A stretch of DNA of 64,000 nucleotides from contig CM030363.1 in NCBI GenBank assembly GCA_017893485.1, positions 170,053,456 through 170,117,455 of the forward strand, read 5' to 3'. The number at the start of each line of letters is the position of its first letter. Positions within the stretch are counted from its first letter, which is position 1. Under the pieces are notes generated by a model. That model saw only the letters and a program-made list of their open reading frames with translations, ran no database searches and was not told the DNA's origin. Shown here in pieces: positions 32,399-44,270 of this stretch. The position numbers and the translations under genes are program-made. The stretch is from Hemerocallis citrina. Lineage: Eukaryota; Streptophyta; Magnoliopsida; Asparagales; Asphodelaceae.

Positions 32399-33943
32399 TT
32401 TCAAATTCAATTATGTATTTGAATTTAAATTTTGGCTCAAATATCTAATAATCTATTTTTATAGTATTGCACGTGCAATGCACGTGTCGATTACTCATAT
32501 TCTACCGTTACATGTAATATTATAAAATTTCTACGTTCAATTATTTATTTTTATAACTTGTTCGAATTCGTTTTATAAACTGAAATTTATTTTTTTCTTA
32601 TATTTTGACTCGAATATATTTATACGTGTGATGCACGTTTTTCTATGTATGTGTGGATTACATTGTTATATATATAAAATTAATGAAATGTATTTTTAGT
32701 ATGTTATTTCGATTATTTATAAATGTTTCCCCGTTGATAAAATCTATGTCGTATTCGAATATTTGTTTTTAAGTGCGACACACGTGTTTGTAGTGCACGT
32801 GTTGGTTGTATTATCTTTCGAAATAAAATTTATGGAGTGTGTGTGTGGTTATTTTTATTTGTGCATGAAAACTCTAATTTTAATTCAATTAAACTAATTC
32901 TATTAAATACATATTACATATTATGACATATGCATTTAATTTAAATAAAAACTATTAATGAATTGTGTGCACACACGTAGCACGCACGTGCACATGCTTT
33001 CTCACCCTTGGTTGCTTGAGAGAGTGGGTGTGTAAGTAGGAGTTAGTAGGCAGTTAATTGTGTTTGTGGGTAATTAGTTAAATCCCATTAATTAATCCCT
33101 TTTATTAACACCCCCTTTTACTTCTAATTGGCAAAAAAATCAAACAAAAATGAGAACAAGATTAGGCTTTGTTGTTGGCATTTCACGAGTGAGAAATTTT
33201 TGGAGTGGAGGATTTTTGGGGCATTTGCTAGGAGTTTCTACTGCTAGGAATTCTTCTTTTGCGGTGGGTGTCTCTTTAACTTCTAATATAGTTATTTGGA
33301 TATATGAAATGGTTAGATAATTTCTTGGTGTAATCTAGAATGTGATTGGTAAATTAAATTGAGTATGAATGCATGCTGGATTAAATAGATGAATAGTTGG
33401 AGATACAACATAGAAATTGATTTGTCATGCTTTTAAAATAAATGTGCATAAGATTTCTTGTTTGTTAATATCATGTGGGGTTGCTCATGTACATTAATTC
33501 ATGATTAGTGGTTAATGTTAGATTTTGCTACACAATGATTAAATTGTATGTGTGAAACTGAGTATGCATAGCAATTTGCAAAATTGAGAAGTTTATGTTA
33601 GAATTGCAAGTAAATTTGCAAGTGGATTGCGGGTATGGGTATTTTTCCTAATCTTATAATAATTGGCAGGGCATGCATGCTTGTTTTATGAGTGTAAAAC
33701 AAATTGTAGTCTAGTGTAAAGGTTAAGATTACGTTATATAAATTTATTTGATTAATTTCCAAGTTAAAATATATTAAATTAGAGAGATTTTTCGTTCTGA
33801 AAATTTTAGAGGTGCTATGTATTGCAATGATCATGAAAATATTTAAAGAAGAAAAAAATTTGAAGTTATATGATTAGATTAAAAATAATCGAGAAACAAG
33901 CGAGTTGGTATAAAATAATTTAATAGAGTTATGATCAGAATTG

Positions 33944-34190
33944 GCGTTGGACTTCTTGGTTAGTGCGTAAATGATGTGGGTCTTGGCGCCTTTGGGTATG
34001 CTCGGGTTCGAGTCGTGGGAGGTTCTGTTTTTTTGGAAAAAAATCTATTTTTATATAATAATAGTAGATTAGATTTATAAACAACCGAAGTGGAATTTCT
34101 TCACCAACTGTGAGTTGGCAAGTTGGTTGTTGGGTGCATTTTGGGTTGCGGTTGGGTGCTTTCCGCTTGAGTTCGAATCCGGCAGTGCAC
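33944..34190 (+). repeat. Two tRNA-like modules in the 5' LTR
   Basis: Module 1 (33944-34030) has a box-A-like cttggttagtgcgt and a box-B-like GGTTCGAGTCG (34005-34015), followed by a T7 run. Module 2 (34105-34190) ends with GAGTTCGAATCC (34169-34180), followed by T-rich sequence. Box B of tRNA genes is GGTTCGANNCC. Equivalent pairs are in the 3' LTR and in solo LTR 34845-38175. They are not complete tRNA genes. Confidence 0.6.
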
Positions 34191-34961
34191 ATTTATTTTT
34201 GTTATATTTTTATTTATTATTATTTTTAATAGTTTTCACGTTTGTAAAATTTGGGAAATTATCTTAGAATACTACTAGAACCTTGGAAAAATAAATCTAC
34301 ACTATCATAAGATATATTTTGAGATAAAATGAATAGCAATTAGTTTGAATGAGAGATATCTTATCTTGAATTAAAATTATATCATGAGAATTAATTTGTG
34401 GATTAAGGAGACATTGTGGGGATTAAGTTGAATATAAAATTGAGTTTTGAACTATATAAATACTAATGTACATTTGATTACGAAGGAAATTTTGATCATT
34501 TTGACTACAGGTATTTTAAAAGTTCTATCGTTTGGATTAAACTCGATCTAGAGTTAATTTGAGTTTGTTAAAGAATAAAATTGTAAGTTGAATATTATAT
34601 TTTTTAGAAAAAAGAATATATTGAATGCAATTACAACTTCATTAAGAATCTCATTAGAAGGGGGTGAATAAACCATCTAATTTACATAGAGAATGTTGAT
34701 TTGAAATGTTGGATAAGACTATAAAACTAGTTATGCAAATAACTAAGTTGTGTGAACAAGAGAATAATTTGATATGTGAATGAATGAAATTTAAAAATGT
34801 GAATAAAGAGGGTATGGATAACCCATGATGTTGTAAGGATGAATTGTAATACCCTGATTTTCATTTATAAGAATTATTATTGTGTATTATTAATTTGTAC
34901 GTATTGTGCACGTGCAATCTTGCAGTATAAGTTTTTATAATTATTTTCATTACATATATAC

Positions 34962-34976
<15 letters not shown>

Positions 34977-35037
<61 letters not shown>
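34977..35037. repeat. (GT)n microsatellite
   Basis: About 30 GT units following a (TA)n stretch. It produces a spurious minus-strand His-Thr repeat ORF. Confidence 0.95.
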
Positions 35038-35038
<1 letters not shown>

Positions 35039-36385
35039 TTTTATTATTTTTACCCAAAGCCTATTTTTAAACAAACATAAGTATTTTTTTATTTTGACCC
35101 CAACTTAATTTATTTTAAATGTAAGCTATTTTGGCCCATTAAATAAAAGCCCATGAGTTTATTCTCTTTTTTATTACAACTTGTAGTGTAGATAATTTTT
35201 ATAGATTTTTTTTATAAAAAATAAAATGTACAACTTTTAAAATAGGGGACTATGGGAACACGTGCATCACATGTAGACGTGTTTGTGCACTTTTTGCTTG
35301 GCCGGATATGGACTAGGAGGGAAAAGAATGTGGAAGTTTGTGGGAGGTAGTTTTTGTGATCATGGTTGGTTACTACAACTTTCCCTTGAATCCTAGCCTT
35401 TGTTTCTTAACTCCTAGATCAATCCTAGCCCTCTATTTGTCCTAAAATTTTGAATAAATACCCCCTCCTAGCCTAGTTATCCTTACACTTTTTATTATCC
35501 AAACCTACAGTGAAAGAATACAATTATTAGTAGTAGATTGTTAATAGGAAGTGAGAATAAAAGATTGAGAGTTTGAGTGTGTGTGCTAGAAGCAAGGAGG
35601 CCGGCTATATCACTTGGGAGCTTTCGGTTTGCACATCAAGCAAGGAGGAGACACACTCGTGTGGGCAAGCTCAATCTAGGAGGAGAAGAGCTTTTCGTTC
35701 AGGAGTTGTTGTGTGATTTTCTCTCCAAATTAAGGTGGGTGGTTTTCTATATTTCTAATTTAGATGTCATGCTAGGAGTGATTGAAGTAATGATGCATGA
35801 AAGAAACTAATAAGAGTACACTTAATTGGAAAAAGGACTTGCTAGTTGATTAGATTAATGCTTAATAGATTGTATGTTAAATTGTCATGAATCTTAATTT
35901 TGTGTGCAAATTGCTTGTAGTTATGGAAATATTGAACTGGGATTGTTGATAATGTCAAAATTGAGTACAAAATGCTAGTAGATGAAATTATTATTTTATG
36001 TGCTAAATGGACTATCGTGATATTGTTTCAAATGAATAAAATTATCCTATGCATTCGGATTTATGAAAGAGGGAAAAACAGTGGATTATATTTATAATGT
36101 GAATTTTTTTATACCAATTTGTATTTGAGAAATGTCAAATTTGAACTATGGAGAGAGTAGTATGTAATTTAAATTATTGTATGAGAAATGTGTATTAAAT
36201 TACTGAAAAAATTATTTTTAAAATACTGGGGTGTTAAGTTAAGTTAAAATATAAATTCTGGAGATTTACATGGTTTTTGGTGCAAGCAAAACAAAGATAA
36301 AAGCTTTTGAACATCGAAATTAATTAATGGAACAGAGAACAGAGTTATATAGAATTCGATCTATAGTTATGACAACTTGAAAACA

Positions 36386-36650
36386 TAGCTCAAGTGGTCG
36401 ATAGGCCTCTCTGGCGCTACTATAGCATGGGCGTGTGGCTTTGTGGTCGCTGGTTCGAAACCTGTGTCCACCTTTCCTTTTGTGTGCGTTTTAAAAATAC
36501 CTAATATCGAACAGAGAGTATAAAAGGCTCTGTCTCCCTTTCATATCGCTGAGCGCAAGTGGCCTAGTGGCTAGCATGTGCAGTTGTCTTCTTAAAGGCT
36601 GTGGGTTCGATTCTGGGTGTGGCTAGAATGCATTTTTATATTTTTTAAAA
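36386..36650 (+). repeat. Two tRNA-like modules in solo LTR 34845-38175
   Basis: Module 1 has TAGCTCAAGTGG (36386-36397, box A) and GGTTCGAAACC (36452-36462, a perfect box B), then a ctttccttttg tail. Module 2 has gtggcctagtggctagc and GGGTTCGATTC (36603-36613), then atttttatatttttt. The distance between boxes is close to that in tRNA genes. Confidence 0.65.
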
Positions 36651-38424
36651 TTGATTTTGGGAGTTTTCTTGATGTATAAAAATTTCGAAAAAATACCTTA
36701 ATTATTCTAAAATCATATACAACTTATGAAAATAAATAGGAAGTTATTGGAATGAAATAAAGTGTGTTTTGAGATAAAGTTGTATTCGAAACTCTGGTTT
36801 CTTGCCCGTATAATTTCATAAAAATGTGTGTTTTCACAAGGTGATTAAGATAAGTATTAAGAAAGGAAAATTGATGGAAAGAAAATATAAATGTGAATTT
36901 TTATATGGGTCATTATTGCTAAAGAGTAGCGTGACAATGGTGATATTACGAATATTTACTTTGACTAGATGTTTTTGTAAGATGATTTTTATGTGGAAAT
37001 AAATATTGGTTATGGAATGCATGATGTATAATTGAACTCCATGTACAATAATTGATTCATGAAAAGGATGGAAATCATGTAATTGAAAAAGAGAAATGTT
37101 CTTGAGTATGACAACTCAGATATGTGAATTTGTGAATTGAAATTGAAAATTAGAGGGTAGCCAAAACTCACACCGGCAAGTGAAAGTGATGAGATATGAT
37201 TATTGAAATTGAAAAGATCAAGTTTGGGTCATTGTGAAGTGAAAGAAATAAGACCGGTATTGATGAGAGGGCTGACTCTAAGAGATTGATTTTGTTCATG
37301 ATTTCATTAAATTAAGAATTAGTACATAGTGAAGAGGTGATGAAAGTGAGAGAAAAATACAAGTATGAGGGCCTCAAGTCTACGATGTGGGTGTGATTCA
37401 CAGTTTGTCTTCACGATGTGTCGTGACATGACGTGGACACTACTCCGGAATTATCGGGATCTTGGTGATGCTTGTGGGGTGTTTGGTGACTACGAGAGGA
37501 TCGTGTGACATGAAGGAGGCTGAATTGTCCATAGGTTGTCTTCACGATGCGTCGTGACATGACGTGGGATTCCCCTCCAGTTTTTTCTGTACATGAGCTT
37601 GTACTCATAGAACATCTAGAATACTTACCGTAGTTATAGTAGTAGATTAAGTCATGACGAGGGATTGAACCCTACAAGTTGAAGAACGATTAAGAGGCTT
37701 GCCCTCGGACCTATGTAGAACAAGTGCGCATTAGTGTCATGTAATATAAATAACTACATTAAAGACTAAGTGCACAATCACAACACGACATCAATAGGAT
37801 ATTCTCCTTAGTTTGATATGTGAACAAGTTTGTGTTTGTTAAATATGGAAAATCAATTATACTATTTCCGGCATAGAGAGGATGGCTGTGTATAATATTC
37901 GTCGGTTGAATAAACTGACGTACCCACAGTTTTGTATGCAGGATAAATGACATGATAAAGATTAAAGAAGAACTGATGCTTAGAGATTATTCAAGTGTTG
38001 TTGTACTTTCATTTATATAAATGTTGTAATTTTGCTTCCGCTGTAAAATGTAAAGATTCATTGTAACTCTGATGTAAAGTGAAAAGTTTTAAATTCCTTG
38101 TAAAATTGTACGAAAGAAGTGTAAAGATCCTGTGGAATCTCGAATTCAGTTGTATTTGGAATTCGGGGTGTTACATGAATGATGTTGATACTAGAGGCTA
38201 AGTGAGACCTAGAGTACCGACAAAGTGATGAAAGTGATTACTGAAATTTAAGAAGTAGCCAGTGTGGGCTAATGTTTCTCCATGTGTTGATTTAAGTCTG
38301 GCAGGGTAAGGTAGCTCTAGGTTGTGATGATTATAATTAAATCTAAGAACAGGCACTAGGGGGAGTTGTAATGAAGTATGGGAAAACATGAGTATGAGGG
38401 TCTTATTTGATTCGTGGTGGGAGA

Positions 38425-38845
38425 TTTTCTTCAGAATTATTGGGGAATGAGGCATGATGTCCAAAATCACTAGCGATGGGAGATATTTCTGCAGAATTAT
38501 CGGGATTAAGATTCGCTGTGGGATATTATCTTCAGAATTGTCGGGCCGTGAGGCATAATGTCCAAAAATCGCTCGTGGTGGGAGATATTTATTCAGAATT
38601 ATCGGGATCGAGGCAATGCTCGTGGGATATTTGTGTGATAAGGTACCATATGACTCGTGGTGTGGGTTTCGTCTCCAGAATTATCTGGGTGTGAGGCGTG
38701 ACGTCCAAAAATCACTCACGGTTGGAGAAAAACTCTCAAGAATTATCAGGGTCATGGCTTGCGGTGTGGGTTTCATTTTCAGAATTATCGGGGTTACGAC
38801 TCGCAATGGGAGAGCGATTCTCAAGAATTATCGGGCCGGTACTAA
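38425..38845. repeat. Tandem array with cagaattatcggg core in the LARD 5' LTR
   Basis: At least six copies of (t/c)agaattatcggg spaced about 55-75 bp, alternating with atgtccaaaaatc and tgggag(a/t) blocks. The 3' LTR has an unrelated array in this place (50225-50520). Confidence 0.78.
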
Positions 38846-39387
38846 ATACTTATAGGATATCTAAACCTTAGATTAGTCACCGTAGTATGATTTCATAACG
38901 AGGGATTGAAACCTATAATGAGGATTATGATAAGGGCTTGCCCTCGGACCTATATAGTATGGGATGCATAGAATCTGAATAAGTATGCATTAGTGTCATT
39001 GTAATGTAACGTCTGCATTAGGCATTAAGTCATATCATACACTGACATGTTCAGGATAGTCACTTCCCACATTTTTGTTTCCCATTCATGTTTGTGTTTG
39101 CTAAATTAAAAAAATCGCTGTATTATAGCATTGTGTCAGTTATATGCAGCTGACGTGCCCATAGTTTCCCAATTGCACGATTGGACTTGGCATGAGCTTG
39201 AAGTCACAAGATTGAAAAACTTTCATTATTGTAGATGTGTTGTATTTATTTAATTTTGCTGTGCTGTTGTGAAGAACCTATTATAAATAAAAAGTTTTAA
39301 ATTCCTTATAAATTTGTACGAAGTTGAAGTAAAAGATCATGTTTATGCTAGGAATTACCTATGTTTGGAATTCGGGGCGTTACAGAG

Positions 39388-39404
39388 TGTTAGTAGAGCC
39401 AGGT
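39388..39404 (+). other. Worn primer-binding site of the LARD-like element
   Basis: tgttagtagagccaggt lies four bases after the 5' LTR. It matches the tRNA-Met complement (TGGTATCAGAGCCAGGT) except for three or four substitutions. Confidence 0.6.
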
Positions 39405-40963
39405 TATATTAGTAGTACAAAAATTATAAGGAAAATACATTATAGTGGATATTAGAGGGTGTGTGTCAGTTTGGAGTGATGAATGTTATAGTTATTGAAC
39501 TTACATTCATGAAACTCTTCTCGTATACATTGATGTGATATTGTATGCGAGCATATTTTCTTTTGTGTCACGAGTGTTATGGTTGGTTTGAACCTACATT
39601 CATGATACCTTATACATAGGCTAACTTTTCTCTATAATTTTTATTCGTGGATTTTCCTCGTAGCACTTTTCATCTTTAACATTTAATATTTTTAAAGAAT
39701 TATTTTCTTATACTATTAATTCACTTGGATATTTATTATTCTATCTATCTTCCTTAGTCTTAATCTTTTAATTTTGTCTAACTTGTTTTTCAGTCTTAAA
39801 ATTTTGTCCTCCATACTTTTATGTGCTTTTATGTTTACTCGTTTACATTTTCTATTACCTTTTACGTATTTTATTATGTTTTAAATTACCACTTATTAAA
39901 TTATTATTGCAACTATTATTTTCTTTATTTATTAATTCTATTATATTTTAAAATTTTTTATTTTCGCTTATGTACATTCATTTTATATATGATTTGATTT
40001 TGCGATACTATATTTTTTCATTATCTTATATTATCTTATATATTTCAGAATATTTTTAACAAGATTGTAATATTTTACTTATATAAATGTGACATACTTC
40101 TACACATTATAAATCTTCTTTTCCTACTATTTTTGTGTTATAGCTTATATTGATACTATTGTTATTACATATTATTTACTAGTTTGTCTTGTTATATTTA
40201 CTTTCCACTATTAATTGTTACTTATTAATTTTGTTGCTTTATACTTCTCTAACATACTACATACACTCACTACTTATATTTTTATTTTATTTTAATTTTT
40301 ATTATCTTTACATTCTTGGTTACTACATATATTTTCTACTCTTTACTATATATATCATATATTTCAACATACTTACTATACATATTATTTTACACTAATC
40401 TAATTACCACATTACTATATATTTTACAATATATGTTTATTATGTCAACCTACTACATTACATATTTATTTTCTTATTCACATTCTCATTTAAGCTTATG
40501 TATGTATTTCATTCCATTTTTTTTCTTTTTACTTTTATAAGTAATTTTCATTACTAATAAATTCTACTATTTATGTTTGATATTTATAATCTATAAAAAA
40601 TTTTAAAAGGTTTTAGCGTTGTAGTTTTCTACTTCTTCTCCTACTTTTACATTTATTTTTATATCACAAATTTCAAAACGTGCATCATACTTTATTAAGC
40701 ATTCAATATCCAAGTACATATGGAATATTACATAATTCCATTCACCATTTTCTTTTGCAACCTGATGTCGAGAGGGCAAATATGCAAATAGACATCAATG
40801 GAGGCAAACTACAACTGGATATCAGGGAGGCAAAATCTGCAACTGAATGTTCAGAAGGAAAACTGCAACCGGATGTCGTGGAAGCAAATCTGTAACTTGA
40901 TGTCAAGAAGGGAAGCCTGCAGTTGGACATCAATTAGGCGAACCCACAACGAAAGAGATTTTT
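39405..40963. other. Internal domain of the LARD-like element, left part
   Basis: From about 39650 to 40650 it is very T-rich and poor in G on the plus strand. The hydrophobic ORFs found here (Leu, Ile, Tyr, Phe only) reflect this composition and are not genes. A minisatellite follows at 40757-40945. Confidence 0.6.
40757..40945 (+). repeat. 27-bp minisatellite encoding a repeated peptide
   Basis: About seven imperfect units of the form gcaactggatgtcagggaggcaaa. The first six are read through in one 71-codon ORF (40680-40895) as L/QPDVxxANxQ-like nine-residue repeats, for example LQLDIREAK and LQPDVVEAN. The mutations between units often spare the frame. Confidence 0.7.
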
Positions 40964-42229
40964 TGTAATATCCCGGACGGATATTATATTTATATAATTA
41001 TTATTTTTGAAGATAAAATATTTATATGGAAATTACTTGGTTTTTATAATAAAACTTTATCTGGATATATATACTAGTAAGTATGTATAGGTATTGTATT
41101 AGTTTTGGGCACTTGTGCAAAATCTTGAAAAACGCATATTTGAGAAAAATGTTTGGAAAATCCGGGGCAACTTCTGAAAAATTATTATTTTATTTTTATT
41201 TCTAGAATTAAATATTTTTGGTGGACATCACCCGGTTTTGTTAATAAACATTATATATGTATATATACTAGTCGGTATACGACTGTTTTGTATCAAATTG
41301 ATACTGGAATCTTCCGAGCCAATAATAAAATTATTTTATTTTATTTCTCGAAATTAAATTATTTTTGTACTGATTTGTTCGTTTTTACGAATGAAAAATA
41401 TCTGTATAATCAGATATTCGTACGAAATCGAACTGTATGGATTTCGGACGTTTGTACAAAATCATGTAGTATGTGATTTTTGGAAAATACCTCTTATTTT
41501 GATCAATCATGATCAAAATAAAGGGTTAAAGATGATTTTGGGTGTTGATTGCAAATTTATAGGGTTTTGATTGTAAATAAAAATTACAAATTGATCACAA
41601 ATTTTGTGAGCCACAAGAAAGAGAGACAAGTGGCTCTCTCTCATCCACATCTCTCTCTCTCCCTCTCCTATATCAAGGCCGACCAACATTCGAAGGGGGA
41701 AAAGCTCTTTCATTTTTTTGTTCTCCATCTCTCTCTCTCTCTTTCTCTCTCTCATTCTCCTGCTACTTCTACTTGTTTTTATTTTAGAAAAAATTGAGAA
41801 AGAAAGGAAAAGAAAGAGAGTTCAAATCAAAAGAAAAGAGAAATCAAATCAAAAGAGGGGTTAGGGTTCATGGGTTCTCTTTGAAGAGGAGCAAGAACAA
41901 GGAGCAAGGAGGAGAGGGATAGCTAGCAAGTTCTTCCAAAAGTTTGGGTGGGGGTTTCTCATTCTCATATTTGTTATTTTATTTATTATTGTTGTATGTT
42001 ATTGTTTGTGGACTAGAATAAGATAGTAAACAAGATTAAAGTGGTAGAACATAAGATAAAGCCCTAAAGATTCAATCTTGTAGCTTTTATGGTTAGAATT
42101 AATTACCCATGTTAAAAGAGGAATTTTAACCCGAAATTTATTGGAGATGTTCTTAGTGGTGTTATTATCATGCTAGAATTTAGTGAAATTTTCGGAGTGG
42201 TTTTGATGGGTGAAACGACCGTTTTCCCC

Positions 42230-43930
42230 AAAACAGCAAGCATAGGCAAAAGACAGCACTCGCTGTTTTGGGTTTAGTGTCGCAGTGGCTTCAAGGGGAT
42301 AGAACTTGGGTCTCCTTATGGAATTTGAGGAACCAACTAACTAGGGAGTTGTAGTAAAGACTCTCTCCTTTCAAAATTGACCTCTTGGGTTAAATTCAAT
42401 TGAGAGACGCAAAAGTTATGCCCGTTACAAAATCAGGATAACCAGCCGGCTGAGAAGCTCACTGTTCTGTTTGGTTGTCATTTTTGAGCCTCTTATTGGA
42501 TGAACCTGAGGTTCGGGCCAACTAGGGAGTTGTAGTAGAGATTCTCCCCTTTCTGAATTGACCCGTTGGGTTAAATTCCGATAAGCGGGGTAGGAGTTAT
42601 GGTCTTGGAAAAGTACAGCAACTGGCTGTCTTTGATAGGATTCTTGCTATTTTGATTCTTTGTCATTTTTGAGGGTTATACTTGATGAATCTGAGGTTCG
42701 GGCCAACTAGGGAGTTGTAGTAGGGACTCTCCCCTTTCCGAATTGATCTCTCGGGCTAGATTCTGATAAGCGGAGTAGGAGTTATGATATTTGGAATATG
42801 CAGCAGCTAGCTTTAAGCTGAGTGAGCTTGCTGTTTGACTTCTTTGGTGTTTTTGAGTGTCTTACCTGTAGAATCTGAGGTTCGGGCCAACTAGAGAGTT
42901 GTAGTAGTCATCTCCCCCTTTCTGAATTGACCTCTCGGGTTAAATTTCAATAAGCAGAGTGGGAGTTATGCCGTTTGCAAAGTACAGCAACTGGTTGTCT
43001 TGACTGTATTCTTGCTGTTTTGATTCTTTGTCATTTTTGAGGGTTTTACTTGATGAATGTGAGGTTTGTGCCAACTAGGGAGTTATAGTAGAGACTCTCC
43101 CCTTTCCAAATTGACCTCTTGGGTTAAATCCCAATAAGCGAAATAGGAGTTATGGTATTTGAAAGATGCAGCAACCAACTTTGAGCTGAACGTGCTTGCT
43201 GTTTTGGCTCTTTGATATTTTTGAGTGACTTAATGGTTGAATCTGAAGTAGATACCAACTAGGAAGTTGTAGTAGACGCTCTCCCCTTTCCGAATTGACC
43301 TCTCGGGTTAAATTCCGACAAGCGCAGTAGAAGTTATGGGCTTTGGAAGTTTTTAGCTTGGCTGTGTATTTGGCGGGTTGGAATTGTATATGTCTTGATT
43401 CCTTATAGTTTTTGAGTGTCTTACTCGCTGAATATGAGGAGCCGACCAACTAGGAAGTTGTAGTAGACGTTCTCACCTTTCCGAATTGCCCTCTTAGGTT
43501 AAATTTCAATAAGTAGAACAAAGGTTATAGGCTTTCAAAGTTTCAGTTTTCCTTTGTTAAAACTGCTGTTTTCTTACCGTTTGCGTGTGTTCGACGGGTA
43601 CGAATTTGGAATTCCTTACGGAATCTGAGAAAGTTGTCAACTAAAGAATTGTAGTAGATGTTCCCACCTTTCCAAATTGTCCAGTTTTGTTAGATTCCGA
43701 TAAGTGGAGCAAAAGTTACCAGCTTGCAAAGTTTCAGCTTTTTGTTGAAAATCTGCAGTTTGGGTAAACTGTTTGCGTATGTTCGATGGACCGGATTTTG
43801 GATTCCTTACAGAATCTGAAATAGTGTTCCATTAGAGAGTTGTGGTAGATATTCTTACCTTTCTAAAAAGTATATTTTTGTTAAAATTCGATAAGCATAA
43901 CACTAGTTGGTTCTAGGCTGTCGGAAGGCT
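42230..43930 (+). repeat. About nine tandem copies of a 181-191-bp unit
   Basis: The core ccaactagggagttgtagtag recurs with starts near 42341, 42522, 42707, 42891, 43075, 43259, 43450, 43641 and about 43831. Between cores each unit has ctctcccctttccgaattga, gggttaaattccgataagc and aggagttatg. Later units are more diverged and lengthened. The array is satellite-like and lies in the downstream half of a solo LTR. Confidence 0.9.
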
Positions 43931-44039
43931 TTTATGTTGCTTTTAGGCTTCTCATTGGTAGAATGCCTATTTTTGATTGTTTGTAGATTCTTCTGTTGCT
44001 TCTAACTATAGAAGATCAATTTTTGCTAGTAAGTACGTT

Positions 44040-44270
44040 TGGTTGCTTCTAGGTTGATTACATGTATGGTTGTTTTTATGTGTGGTTTTGCTTATACGTG
44101 GCTCGCCTGGCTTGTATGTAGCTTATTTGGATCATATGTATGTTGTTGTCTCATACGCAGCTCGCCTGGCTCGTATGTAGTTATTGGTCCCATACGTAGC
44201 TTGTTTAGCTCGTATGTGTTTTTGGTTACTCATATATAGCTTCTTAGCTAATACGTAGTTTGTTGTGCTC
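44040..44270. repeat. Short repeats of catacgtagct/cgcctggctcgtatg
   Basis: Several copies of (c/t)atacg(t/c)agctcg(c/t) and (t/c)tggctcgtatgtag over about 230 bp, directly after the 185-bp array. Irregular spacing. Confidence 0.6.

Larger units (their letters stand above)
34845..38175 (+). mobile_element. Solo LTR, 3.3 kb, nested in the LARD 5' LTR
   Basis: Starts TGTAATACCC and ends CGGGGTGTTACA with a perfect TGAAT duplication (34840-34844, 38176-38180). It resembles the LTR it lies in, with the conserved ggcttgccctcggacctatg block at about 37692, so it is a related subfamily. It contains a (GT)n run, two tRNA-like modules and a splice-donor-like AAG|GTGGGT at 35732-35739. No internal domain. 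Confidence 0.88.
31742..39384 (+). repeat. 5' LTR of the LARD-like element, with Helitron and solo LTR inside
   Basis: Aligns along its length to 47384-51061, apart from the Helitron (31888-32398), solo LTR (34845-38175) and a tandem-repeat block (38425-38845) of different sequence. The pair differ at many positions, roughly one in five in parts, so the element is old or recombinant. Confidence 0.85.

Noticed and set aside
34877..35074. His-Thr repeat ORF
   Set aside because: Produced by the (GT)n microsatellite.
36386..36650. Complete tRNA gene
   Set aside because: Boxes A and B are good but no full cloverleaf with acceptor stem could be formed by eye.
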